From positions 1 through 10,895 of the forward strand of contig JAISPO010000166.1 of the NCBI GenBank assembly GCA_031274855.1: DNA of 10,895 nucleotides. Direction: 5' to 3'. The notes under the pieces were generated by a model. That model was not told the DNA's origin. It made no database searches and saw only the letters and a list, made by a program, of their open reading frames with translations. This DNA comes from Zoogloeaceae bacterium. Its GTDB lineage: Bacteria; Pseudomonadota; Gammaproteobacteria; Burkholderiales; Rhodocyclaceae. Made by a program: the position numbers and the translations under genes. Each line of letters opens with the position of its first letter. The stretch's first letter is position 1. Shown piece after piece: positions 1-6,756 of the stretch.

Positions 1-132
1 GTCCAGACCGCCCATCTCATCGTCCGCAGCGCCCAACAACGCAAAGAAAGCCGCGGCCTCCACTTCAGCCGCGACTTCCCCGAAACACTACCGGCAGCGC
101 GCAACACCGTGCTCAAACAACACCACCACTGA
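1..132 (+). CDS. nadB: L-aspartate oxidase, C-terminal end (partial)
   Basis: Only the last 43 codons are inside the window; the gene enters from the left edge in frame 1 and stops at TGA 130-132. The residues read VQTAHLIVRSAQQRKESRGL, followed by HFSRDFPE and a His-rich tail. The RKESRGLH...DFP signature is typical of the C-terminal helical domain of L-aspartate oxidase, the FAD enzyme that oxidises L-aspartate to iminoaspartate in the first step of de novo NAD synthesis in the cytoplasm. The arginine of the ESRG motif belongs to the succinate dehydrogenase/fumarate reductase flavoprotein superfamily. A nadB gene close to fabF and ygfX fits betaproteobacterial gene order as I recall it. The alternative, a succinate dehydrogenase or fumarate reductase flavoprotein, is less likely because of the short tail and the context. 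No terminator is visible after the stop; the promoter of the next gene begins 7 nt later. Confidence 0.8.
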   Translation, partial: VQTAHLIVRSAQQRKESRGLHFSRDFPETLPAARNTVLKQHHH

Positions 133-138
133 CCGCCG

Positions 139-166
139 TTGACACCATGCAGGCCGGCTCTATACT
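139..166 (+). promoter_or_regulatory. Near-consensus sigma-70 promoter of the zeta-type module
   Basis: A perfect -35 box TTGACA (139-144) is followed by a 16-nt spacer and a -10 box TATACT (161-166), which matches the consensus at five of six positions. Transcription should start near 173, giving a leader of under 20 nt that contains only the ribosome site AAGGAG (178-183) seven bases before the ATG at 191. This is the best-matching promoter in the window. It sits entirely in the gap after nadB, so the two-gene module has its own transcription. Confidence 0.75.
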
Positions 167-190
167 GGAACCAAATCAAGGAGTCCAACC

Positions 191-394
191 ATGAAGGCAA
201 AGGTTGATCTGCTGGATTGCTCGCGGGAGCCTTCCGACGAACAACTGGAAAAGTTGATGCAGAGCGTGGCGACTGAGGCCCGTGCCAAGGCAGTGCTCGC
301 CAACACTGCCATGATGTGCACCCTGCGCAAACAGGTAGCCGAGGTGTGCTCGCGCTACCACTTGTCCAATTCACGCATACTCATCGCTACGTGA
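191..394 (+). CDS. Small protein, putative antitoxin of the zeta-like kinase
   Basis: This is a 67-residue protein that I do not recognise as a named family. It has a strong ribosome site (AAGGAG, spacing 7). It appears mostly alpha-helical: an acidic PSDEQLEKLMQSV stretch at residues 15-27, an Ala-rich segment EARAKAVLANTA at about 29-40, and a basic stretch to about residue 56. There is no signal peptide, membrane segment or cysteine pair of the zinc-binding kind. Its TGA stop overlaps the GTG start of the zeta-like kinase gene by four bases (GTGA, 391-394), which implies translational coupling and a fixed ratio of the two products. By position (first gene of a two-gene operon before a zeta-type kinase), size and helical character it is inferred to be the antitoxin. 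Known epsilon antitoxins are also small helical proteins that block the nucleotide site of zeta. No DNA-binding motif is evident, so self-repression cannot be claimed. That the gene is real is well supported; its function is inference. Confidence 0.7.
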   Translation: MKAKVDLLDCSREPSDEQLEKLMQSVATEARAKAVLANTAMMCTLRKQVAEVCSRYHLSNSRILIAT

Positions 395-1038
395 CAGAGC
401 AGCAGCGCCCTACCCTGATCGTCGTTGCCGGACCCAATGGCTCTGGCAAAACATCCCTTACCACCAAGGTATTGCAGCACAGGTGGATCGAAGGCTGTAT
501 CTACATCAATCCTGACAACATCGCCCGCGATGTCTATGGTGACTGGAACTCTCAGGATGCCGTGATGGCGGCAGCAAAGCACGCCGAGACAGAGCGCGAA
601 CGCTGTCTGCGCCAGCGTGAGAGCTTGGCCTTCGAGAGTGTGTTGTCGGCACCGGACAAAATTGACTTCATCAAGCGCGCCAAGGATAGCGGCTACTTCG
701 TCCGCCTTTTCTTTGTGGGTACCCACCATCCCTCCATCAATGCGGCTCGCGTGGCGCAACGGGTGATGGAAGGCGGTCACGACGTTCCCATCTCGAAGAT
801 CATTTCCCGCTACTCGAAATCCATCGCGAACTGCGCAGCAGCGGCCGCATTTGCAGATCGGTCCTATATCTACGACAACTCGGTAGATGGCAAGGAAGCC
901 AAGTTGCTTTTCCGGGCTATTGAGGGCGAGATTGTTAAAATCTACGAAACGATCCCTGACTGGGCAAAGGTAATCGTGGAGGCGCTACCGCGTAGCGATG
1001 AACCATTGCGTAGCAAAAATATCAAGAACCAGCACTGA
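391..1038 (+). CDS. Zeta-toxin-like P-loop kinase (COG4185 type)
   Basis: From the GTG at 391 the product has 215 residues. Residues 14-21 are a Walker A loop GPNGSGKT at the end of a first beta strand (LIVVAG). NPD follows at 40-42, then FESVLS at 81-86 and RVMEGGHDVP at 124-133 before a basic helix. This order of motifs is that of the zeta-toxin / COG4185 family of predicted kinases. Classical zeta toxins phosphorylate UDP-N-acetylglucosamine and poison cell-wall synthesis; other members have other or unknown substrates, so the target here is not established. The GTG start was chosen because it overlaps the upstream stop (GTGA) and starts about nine residues before the core domain; an in-frame ATG at 316 would lie deep inside the upstream gene. 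The 3' end overlaps the convergent ygfX gene by 17 bases, and no terminator is visible. Confidence 0.8.
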   Translation: MTEQQRPTLIVVAGPNGSGKTSLTTKVLQHRWIEGCIYINPDNIARDVYGDWNSQDAVMAAAKHAETERERCLRQRESLAFESVLSAPDKIDFIKRAKDSGYFVRLFFVGTHHPSINAARVAQRVMEGGHDVPISKIISRYSKSIANCAAAAAFADRSYIYDNSVDGKEAKLLFRAIEGEIVKIYETIPDWAKVIVEALPRSDEPLRSKNIKNQH

Positions 1039-1396
1039 CTCGCCAGCGCAGCCAGACTCTCAGTTGCCGGTATTCATCGGCGGCCATTGAATCCCGTAGC
1101 AGTACCAGAGATCGTTTGCCGTCTTGGCCTTCGAGGCGCAGCACTGTCAGCCAGGGCAGGACGGTGGTTGTCATGTCGACTTTGTAGTTTCGCGCGCTGC
1201 TGTCGGCGGTGTGCCATGAGAGGGTGCCGTCGGGCAGCAGTTCAAGGGCGCTCGGCAGGTTTTGCCGCGCGCGCAAGCGCCGGAACAGAAATAGCAGCAA
1301 AACAAGCACGACGCCCAGCTTGAGCGGAATCGGCATGGGGGTGAGCGCGAGGCCGATTGCGACGGCAAGATAAGCGCCGCCCTGCGCGAAATCCAA
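1022..1396 (-). CDS. ygfX: YgfX-family small membrane protein, start uncertain
   Basis: From the TTG at 1396 the product has 124 residues. It has two adjacent hydrophobic segments at about residues 6-21 and 25-39, then a basic RRLRARQ. A soluble C-terminal part contains LLPDGTLSW, LRLEGQDGKR and DSMAADEYRQLRVWL, which parallels E. coli YgfX (LLMDGRLRW ... DGGKR ... DSMDEAEWRDLRRIL). E. coli YgfX lies beside the flavinylation factor SdhE and was reported as a toxin (CptA); that role is debated. The frame stays open upstream as far as the fabF stop at 1460, and the extra residues (IRLPLQLKIRRSRR) look like a genuine basic N-terminus. No ATG or GTG exists there: candidates are TTG 1396, CTG 1432 or 1426, or ATC 1438 (a GAGG precedes ATC by 5 nt). 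It is the last gene of the fab operon and converges with the zeta-like gene, overlapping it by 17 bases. Confidence 0.72.
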   Translation of the reverse strand: MDFAQGGAYLAVAIGLALTPMPIPLKLGVVLVLLLFLFRRLRARQNLPSALELLPDGTLSWHTADSSARNYKVDMTTTVLPWLTVLRLEGQDGKRSLVLLRDSMAADEYRQLRVWLRWRVSAGS

Positions 1397-1459
1397 ACGG
1401 CGGGAGCGGCGAATCTTGAGTTGCAGCGGCAGCCTGATATTGGCCTCGGCTGCCTGGGT

Positions 1460-2692
1460 TCAGGCGCGGCGAAACGCCAGAGTGCCGTTGGTGCCGCCGA
1501 ATCCGAAGTTGTTTTTGATCGCAACGTCGATCTTCAAATCCCGCGCGGTGTTGGCGCAGTAATCGAGATCGCACTCCGGGTCCTGATTGAAAATGTTGAT
1601 CGTCGGCGGGGAAATCTGGTGATGCACGGCCAGCACGGTCAGTATTGATTCGAGGCCGCCTGCGGCACCGAGCAGATGGCCGGTCATCGACTTGGTGGAG
1701 TTGATGACGACCTTGCGCGCAGCATCGCCAAGCGCCAGCTTGATCGCTTCCGTCTCGTTCTTGTCGCCGAGCGGCGTCGAGGTGCCGTGGGCGTTGATGT
1801 ATTGAACTTGATCGGCATTGATGCCTGCGTCTTTGAGCGCGTTGACCATGCTCCGGCGCGGGCCGTCGGTGTCCGGCGCAGTCATGTGGTAGGCATCGCC
1901 GCTCATGCCGAAGCCGATCAGTTCGGCGTAAATTTTCGCGCCGCGCTGTTTGGCGTGTTCGTATTCTTCGAGCACCATCACGCCCGCGCCTTCGCCGAGG
2001 ACGAAACCGTCGCGGTCTTTATCCCAAGGGCGGCTGGCCGTGGCCGGATCGTCGTTGCGTGTCGATAGCGCCTGCGCCGAGCCGAAGCCGCCGACCGCAA
2101 GCGGCACAACGGTTGATTCAGTCCCGCCGCAGATCATCACGTCGGCATCGCCGTACTGGATGGTGCGGAAACCGAGTCCGATCGCATGGAGGCCGGAAGT
2201 ACAGGCCGTCACCATCGCCAGATTCGGCCCCTTGACGCCCAGCATGATCGAGAGGTTGCCCGCAGTCATGTTGATAATCGAACTGGGGATGAAAAATGGC
2301 GAAATCTTGCGCGGCCCGCCGGCGAGGAAGTCGCTGTGAGATTCCTCGATCATGGGCAGACCGCCAATGCCTGAGCCGATGTTAATGCCGATGCGCTCGG
2401 CATTTTCCGGCGTGACCGCCAGCCCGGAATCGCGGAACGCCTGTATGCCCGCCGCCATGCCGTAATGGATGAAGATATCCATCCGGCGCGCTTCTTTCGG
2501 CGACAAATAGGCGGTGACGTCAAACCCCTTCACTTCGCCGGCGATCCTCGTCTTGAAAGCCGAGGCATCAAAACGGCTGATCGGCACGATGCCGCTCTTG
2601 CCGGCAACGATGTTTTGCCAAGTATCGGCAACGGTATTACCAACAGGCGAAACAGCACCCATGCCGGTAACAACGACTCTGCGTCGTGACAA
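1460..2692 (-). CDS. fabF: 3-oxoacyl-ACP synthase II (KAS II)
   Basis: This 410-residue protein has the full length of the family. It catalyses the elongating condensation of malonyl-ACP with acyl-ACP in type II fatty-acid synthesis. Visible catalytic residues are the nucleophile Cys164 (TACTSG), His302 (NAHGTST), Lys334 and His339 (NSTKSMTGHLLGAAGG), and the glycine-rich NNFGFGGTN at 394-402. The N-terminus MSRRRVVVTGMG is the standard KAS II start. The initiator is TTG (2690-2692): no ATG is available before codon 11, and a GGGAG ribosome site (2700-2704) lies seven bases upstream. It lies 51 bases downstream of acpP, the usual order. FabF rather than FabB is favoured by the acpP linkage and the overall sequence. 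Confidence 0.97.
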   Translation of the reverse strand: MSRRRVVVTGMGAVSPVGNTVADTWQNIVAGKSGIVPISRFDASAFKTRIAGEVKGFDVTAYLSPKEARRMDIFIHYGMAAGIQAFRDSGLAVTPENAERIGINIGSGIGGLPMIEESHSDFLAGGPRKISPFFIPSSIINMTAGNLSIMLGVKGPNLAMVTACTSGLHAIGLGFRTIQYGDADVMICGGTESTVVPLAVGGFGSAQALSTRNDDPATASRPWDKDRDGFVLGEGAGVMVLEEYEHAKQRGAKIYAELIGFGMSGDAYHMTAPDTDGPRRSMVNALKDAGINADQVQYINAHGTSTPLGDKNETEAIKLALGDAARKVVINSTKSMTGHLLGAAGGLESILTVLAVHHQISPPTINIFNQDPECDLDYCANTARDLKIDVAIKNNFGFGGTNGTLAFRRA

Positions 2693-2698
2693 GATGAA

Positions 2699-2704
2699 TC
2701 TCCC
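2699..2704 (-). promoter_or_regulatory. Ribosome binding site that fixes the fabF TTG start
   Basis: On the minus strand the sequence GGGAGA lies about seven bases before TTG 2692. It is the only good Shine-Dalgarno match near the conserved protein start, so it supports TTG as the true initiator of fabF. Confidence 0.7.
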
Positions 2705-2743
2705 GGAATACGAAGGGAAAGGGCTTGCAGTCAGGCCGAAAAA

Positions 2744-2986
2744 TCAGGCCTTCTTGAGATTGTTGTTGATGTAATCGACGGCTTGCTGAACCGTGGTGAT
2801 CTTCTCGGCTTCTTCGTCAGGAATCTCGCACTCGAATTCTTCCTCGAGGGCCATCACCAGTTCAACGGTGTCGAGAGAGTCGGCACCGAGATCATCAACG
2901 AATGAGGAACTGATCTTGATTTCCCCCTCGCTAACGCCAAGCTGCTCGGCGACGATCTTCTTCACGCGTTGTTCAATGTTCTCCAT
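2744..2986 (-). CDS. acpP: Acyl carrier protein
   Basis: This is an acidic 80-residue protein. Ser37, in the motif DDLGADSLD (31-39), is the site of 4'-phosphopantetheine attachment by AcpS. The helices EQRVKKIVAEQLGV (5-18), SLDTVELVMALEEEF (37-51) and the final VQQAVDYINNNL are all typical of AcpP. It carries acyl chains between FabD, FabH, FabG, FabF and PlsX in the cytoplasm. The start is ATG 2986, preceded by AAGGAG at 2993-2998 with six-base spacing; a longer in-frame version starting at 3019 would lie upstream of this strong ribosome site and is rejected. The gene has its own probable promoter in the 65-base gap after fabG, in keeping with the high amounts of AcpP cells require. Confidence 0.98.
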   Translation of the reverse strand: MENIEQRVKKIVAEQLGVSEGEIKISSSFVDDLGADSLDTVELVMALEEEFECEIPDEEAEKITTVQQAVDYINNNLKKA

Positions 2987-3022
2987 TTGATGCTCCTTCC
3001 CGTGCGGGTTAAAAACCAAATC

Positions 3023-3050
3023 ATTTTATCAAAAATCGGCACGCTGTCCG
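3023..3050 (-). promoter_or_regulatory. Probable acpP promoter in the fabG-acpP gap
   Basis: Read on the minus strand, CGGACA (3045-3050; matches GACA of TTGACA) is followed by 16 bases and TAAAAT (3023-3028; five of six with TATAAT). Transcription would start near 3016, leaving a leader of about 30 nt with the acpP ribosome site. The -35 box begins directly after the fabG stop. A 5-bp stem ATCGG/CCGAT (3035-3039 with 3048-3052) followed by a T-run overlaps the same bases and could act as a weak attenuator of read-through from fabG. Confidence 0.5.
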
Positions 3051-3051
3051 A

Positions 3052-3798
3052 TCAAGCCATGTACATGCCGCCGTTGACGTGCAACGTGACGCCCGTGATG
3101 TATGAAGCCCCTGATCCTGCCAGGAAAGTCACGGCTGCCGCGACATCTTCTCCCTGCCCCAAACGGTTCAGCGGAATGCGTTGCGCCATCGCCGAACGCT
3201 GATCTTCCGTCAGTTGCCGCGTCATGTCGGTATCAATCAATCCGGGCGCGACGCAGTTGACGGTGATGTTGCGGCTGCCCAGTTCCTGCGCGAGTGAACG
3301 GGTCAGCCCCTCGACACCGGCTTTCGCCGCCGCGTAGTTGGCCTGCCCCGCGTTGCCGGACGAAGCCACCAGCGAAGTGATGTTGATGATCCGGCCACGG
3401 CGGGCTTTCATCATGCCGCGCATCACCAGCTTGGCCATGCGGAATACCGCATTGAGATTGGTGTCGATGACGGCATTCCAGTCCTCGTCCCTCATGCGCA
3501 GCGCCAAAGTATCGCGGGTAATACCGGCGTTGTTGACCAGCACAGTGACCGTTCCATAACGCTTTTCGATTTCACCGAGCAGCGCCTCGCAAGCCGCGCC
3601 TTCGGTCACATTCAGGCGAGCGCCCCAGCCTGCGATACCGGCCTCGTCAAACGCCTTTTGAATATCCGCCGCGCCGCCATCCGATGTGGCCGTGCCGATG
3701 ACTGTCGCGCCTTCGCGCCCCAGCGCCATCGCAATCGCCCGGCCAATGCCGCGCGAAGCGCCCGAAACCAGAGCAATTTCACCTTTGAGCGTCGTCAT
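3052..3798 (-). CDS. fabG: 3-oxoacyl-ACP reductase
   Basis: This is a 248-residue short-chain dehydrogenase that reduces 3-oxoacyl-ACP with NADPH in the elongation cycle. Visible features are the nucleotide-binding loop SGASRGIGR (12-20), NNAG (89-92), and the catalytic Asn114, Ser142, Tyr155 and Lys159 (YAAAKAG). The motif PGLIDTDMT (185-193) and the FabG-type C-terminus VNGGMYMA are also present. The start is ATG 3798: an in-frame TTG nine bases upstream abuts the GAAGGG ribosome site with no spacing, while ATG 3798 has about nine bases. The gene begins five bases after the fabD stop, so its ribosome site lies within the end of fabD. The linkage to fabD and acpP separates it from the many other SDR paralogues. 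Confidence 0.96.
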   Translation of the reverse strand: MTTLKGEIALVSGASRGIGRAIAMALGREGATVIGTATSDGGAADIQKAFDEAGIAGWGARLNVTEGAACEALLGEIEKRYGTVTVLVNNAGITRDTLALRMRDEDWNAVIDTNLNAVFRMAKLVMRGMMKARRGRIINITSLVASSGNAGQANYAAAKAGVEGLTRSLAQELGSRNITVNCVAPGLIDTDMTRQLTEDQRSAMAQRIPLNRLGQGEDVAAAVTFLAGSGASYITGVTLHVNGGMYMA

Positions 3799-3803
3799 GA
3801 TTT

Positions 3804-4736
3804 TCAACCCTTCACTGTTTCATATGCCGCGTCGACACCGGCCAGATCGCTCATGGCGCCGCCCTGCACGCCTTCGGCGCAACGCTTGACCAAGCCCGCC
3901 AGCACCTTGCCCGGGCCGCACTCGAAAATGTGGGTGATACCGCCAGCCTGCATGGCACGCATCGTTTCCACCCAACGCACCGGCGACGCGGCCTGCCTGA
4001 CAAGGGCCAGACGAATCGCATCGGGATCATTTTCGATCAGCACGTCGACATTATTGATGACTGGAATTTGCGGCTTGGCAATCATAACGCTTGCCAATTT
4101 AACCGCCAGTTTTTCAGCCGCCGGTTGCATCAAGCTGGAATGGAAAGGCGCGGATACCGGCAGCATGACAGCACGCTTGGCCCCTCTGGCCTTGCACAAT
4201 TCGGCAGCCCGCTCGACGGCGGCCTTGTGTCCGGCAATCACAGTTTGCTCAGGAGAATTGAAGTTGACCGCCTGCACCGCCTCGCCTTGCGCCGCTTCCG
4301 CGCAGGCGGCCTTGACCAGTTCCGCATCGAGACTCAGCACTGCGGCCATCGCGCCCGTACCGGCGGGGACAGCTTCCTGCATGGCCCTGGCGCGCAACTC
4401 GACAAGCGGCGCGGCCGCGTCGAGCGTCAACACGCCTGCGGCGACCAGCGCGGAATATTCTCCGAGGCTATGCCCCGCCAACAGCGCGGGCAATGGGCCG
4501 CCTTTGTCCCGCCAGAGACGCCAGACGGCCACACCGGCAGTGAGCATCAAGGGCTGCGTGTTGACAGTCTGATTGAGGGCTTCGGCAGGCCCGTCATTGA
4601 CGAGTTGCCAGAGATCGCGGCCCAGCGCCTTCGATGCTTCGTCAAAGGTGCCGCGGATGATGGAGTTGTCCCCGTAGGCTGCCATCATGCCCAGCGACTG
4701 TGAGCCTTGACCGGGAAAAACGAATGCGAATTTCAT
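3804..4736 (-). CDS. fabD: Malonyl-CoA:ACP transacylase
   Basis: This 310-residue enzyme moves the malonyl group from CoA to AcpP. The sequence shows the N-terminal FVFPGQGSQ (5-13), the nucleophile motif GHSLGEY (88-94) with Ser90, Arg115 that holds the malonate carboxylate, and the catalytic His199 in SAPFHSSLM, all at the spacing of E. coli FabD (Ser92, Arg117, His201). It starts at ATG 4736. The ribosome site TGAGG overlaps the stop codon of fabH, and the gap between the genes is 10 bases, so translation is probably coupled. Confidence 0.97.
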   Translation of the reverse strand: MKFAFVFPGQGSQSLGMMAAYGDNSIIRGTFDEASKALGRDLWQLVNDGPAEALNQTVNTQPLMLTAGVAVWRLWRDKGGPLPALLAGHSLGEYSALVAAGVLTLDAAAPLVELRARAMQEAVPAGTGAMAAVLSLDAELVKAACAEAAQGEAVQAVNFNSPEQTVIAGHKAAVERAAELCKARGAKRAVMLPVSAPFHSSLMQPAAEKLAVKLASVMIAKPQIPVINNVDVLIENDPDAIRLALVRQAASPVRWVETMRAMQAGGITHIFECGPGKVLAGLVKRCAEGVQGGAMSDLAGVDAAYETVKG

Positions 4737-4746
4737 GGTGATTGCC

Positions 4747-5715
4747 TCAGAATTTCAGGAGCGCGGCGCCACAGGTAAAGCCGCCGCCAACGCCCTCAAA
4801 CAGCACTGTTTGACCGGCTTGAATGCGCCCGCTGCGAACACCCTCATCGAACGCCAGCGGAATCGAGGCCGCCGACGTGTTGCCGTGATCCGCAACGGTC
4901 AGAATGCAGCGGCTCATCGGCAAGCCAAGTTTCTTCGCGGTGGATTGAATAATACGGATATTGGCTTGATGAGGCACCAGCCAGTCGATATTTTCATTGC
5001 TCAGTCCTGCGGCGGCAATGGCCTCTGCCGCCACCTCGGCCAACACCTTGACCGCCATTTTGAATACCGCCTGACCGTCCATCCGCACGAACGGATCGCC
5101 GATGGGCTGTCCGCCCGACATCTGGCCCGGCGCTGACAGAATGTTGCTGTAGCTGCCGTCGGCATGCAGCGCCGTTGCGAGGATGCCGGGTTCGGCAGAA
5201 GCCTCCAACACGACTGCGCCTGCGCCGTCGCCGAAAAGCACACAGGTGCTGCGGTCGCGCCAATCCAGAATTCTGGAGAAAACTTCCGCGCCCACCACGA
5301 GGGCGCATTTGTGCGTGCCGGAACGGATGAATTTTTCGGCAATGCTGAGCGCGTACATGAAGCCGCTGCACACGGCCTGCACGTCGAACGCGGGGCAGCC
5401 GTTCTTGATGCCGAGCTTGGCCTGCAACAAAGCCGCGGTACTCGGAAATATGTAGTCGGGCGTTGTGGTGGCGACGATCAGCAGGTCGACTTCATCGGGG
5501 CGGCGGCCAGCGGCGGCCAGCGCCCGCTGACATGCCGGCAAAGCCAGACCGGAAGATGTAGTCCCTGCGGCAGCCAGATGGCGGGCCTTGATGCCGGTAC
5601 GTTCGACGATCCAGGTGTCCGACGAATCCAGACCATATGCCGCGATCAAGGCATCGTTACTGACGGGCGCGCCGGGAAGATAGCTGCCGGTACCGGTGAT
5701 GCGGGCGTAGTTCAT
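4747..5715 (-). CDS. fabH: 3-oxoacyl-ACP synthase III (KAS III)
   Basis: This 322-residue protein condenses acetyl-CoA with malonyl-ACP to start fatty-acid chains. The catalytic triad is visible: Cys116 in DVQAVCSGF, His249 in PHQANIRI and Asn279 in DHGNTSAAS (E. coli Cys112, His244, Asn274). TWIVERTGI (34-42) and the C-terminal GVGGGFTCGAALLKF are family hallmarks. Its ATG overlaps the plsX TGA by four bases (ATGA, 5712-5715), with AGGA about nine bases upstream. The frame stays open for another 363 bases upstream inside plsX, but that extension is unlike KAS III and was not used. The strain preference (straight or branched primers) cannot be read from the sequence. Confidence 0.97.
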   Translation of the reverse strand: MNYARITGTGSYLPGAPVSNDALIAAYGLDSSDTWIVERTGIKARHLAAAGTTSSGLALPACQRALAAAGRRPDEVDLLIVATTTPDYIFPSTAALLQAKLGIKNGCPAFDVQAVCSGFMYALSIAEKFIRSGTHKCALVVGAEVFSRILDWRDRSTCVLFGDGAGAVVLEASAEPGILATALHADGSYSNILSAPGQMSGGQPIGDPFVRMDGQAVFKMAVKVLAEVAAEAIAAAGLSNENIDWLVPHQANIRIIQSTAKKLGLPMSRCILTVADHGNTSAASIPLAFDEGVRSGRIQAGQTVLFEGVGGGFTCGAALLKF

Positions 5716-6752
5716 GCAGCGGCGTCCTGCTTCAAGAGCGGATGATCGTGAGGAGGCAAGAGCGCCATGCGCGCGGTAATTTTCTCCGGCAGACGTTGAC
5801 GCGCCGCTTCGGCGGCGCGTTCCAGCGCGCAGCGGAAAGCATAGGCATCGGCGGAACCGTGGCTTTTGAATACGATGCCGCGCAGCCCCAACAGACTGGC
5901 GCCGTTGTAGGCGCGATGATCGAAGCGCCGCTTGAACGCCCGCAGCACCGATAGCGCCATGAGCGCAACCGCTTTGGTGAACAGGTTGCGCGAGAATTCT
6001 TCCTTGAGGCCGCGGGCGATCATCTGCGTAAGCCCTTCGGTGGACTTCAACACGACGTTGCCGACAAAACCATCGCAAACCACGACATCGACGATACCCT
6101 TCCAGATATCGTCGCCTTCGACGTTGCCGTAAAAATTGAGGCCGCTTCCTTTCAGCAGTTCGCCTGCCTGCTTGACGACCTCGTTGCCCTTGATATCCTC
6201 TTCGCCGATGTTGAGCAGGCCGACGCTGGGCCGCTCGCTATGCTCAAGCGCAACGGCCAGCAAAGCGCCCATAACGCCGAATTGCAGCAGGTCTTCCGCA
6301 GAGCAATCGACATTGGCGCCAAGATCGAGCACATAGCTGTGACCGCGCGCATTCGGCAGAATGGTGGCAATCGCCGGACGATCAATGCCGGGCAGGGTTT
6401 TCAGCACAAAGCGCGATATGGCCATCAAAGCGCCAGTGTTACCGGCGGAAATGGCGGCGCTCGCCGCGCCCTCCTTGACCAGATTGATAGCGACGCGCAT
6501 CGACGAATCTTTTTTGATGCGCAGAGCGGTCGCCAGCGATTCGTGCATTTCGACGATTTCGCTGGCGTGGTGAACTTTCAGTCGGTCGCCGAATTCTTTG
6601 GCGTCCGCCAGCAAAGGACGCAAGTCCTCCTCGCGGCCAACGAGAATGACCGCGCAATCCGGGTCTCTGCGGAGAAAATCGAAAGCAGCGGGAATGGTGA
6701 CCGACGGGCCGTGGTCACCACCCATGCAATCAATGGCAATGGTTATCGTCAT
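5712..6752 (-). CDS. plsX: Phosphate acyltransferase
   Basis: This 346-residue soluble or peripheral enzyme makes acyl-phosphate from acyl-ACP for PlsY, the first step of phosphatidic acid synthesis. The N-terminus ITIAIDCMGGDHGP (3-16), ISAGNTGALMA (101-111), DLGANVDC and VCDGFVGNVVLKS are standard PlsX motifs. The C-terminus ends LKQDAAA, with its TGA overlapping the fabH start. The start at ATG 6752 agrees with the family N-terminus; a second in-frame ATG at 6779 would add nine residues. Neither has a clear Shine-Dalgarno sequence, and a strong hairpin (6761-6786) sits just before the chosen start, which is unusual for a gene inside an operon. Confidence 0.95.
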   Translation of the reverse strand: MTITIAIDCMGGDHGPSVTIPAAFDFLRRDPDCAVILVGREEDLRPLLADAKEFGDRLKVHHASEIVEMHESLATALRIKKDSSMRVAINLVKEGAASAAISAGNTGALMAISRFVLKTLPGIDRPAIATILPNARGHSYVLDLGANVDCSAEDLLQFGVMGALLAVALEHSERPSVGLLNIGEEDIKGNEVVKQAGELLKGSGLNFYGNVEGDDIWKGIVDVVVCDGFVGNVVLKSTEGLTQMIARGLKEEFSRNLFTKAVALMALSVLRAFKRRFDHRAYNGASLLGLRGIVFKSHGSADAYAFRCALERAAEAARQRLPEKITARMALLPPHDHPLLKQDAAA

Positions 6753-6756
6753 TGAG

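Noticed and set aside
316..390. In-frame ATG at 316 giving a longer zeta-like kinase of 240 residues
   Set aside because: The extension lies inside the upstream gene and looks non-protein-like, while GTG 391 overlaps the upstream stop as GTGA and begins just before the conserved core.
2733..2751. Short hairpin AGGCC/GGCCT after acpP
   Set aside because: Only five base pairs and no following T-run on the minus strand; too weak to call a terminator.
3658..4703. Long plus-strand ORFs (304 and 257 codons) opposite fabD
   Set aside because: fabD is unmistakable on the minus strand; the opposite frames are open because of GC-rich codon bias and show no recognisable motifs.
5497..5525. Tandem CGGCGGCCAG units
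   Set aside because: Within fabH they encode the Ala/Gly/Arg-rich loop LAAAGRRP; ordinary low-complexity coding sequence.
5716..6078. A 443-residue version of fabH reaching back into plsX
   Set aside because: The added 121 residues are Arg/Ala-rich out-of-frame translation of plsX; the KAS III N-terminus MNYARITGTGSYLPG begins at 5715.
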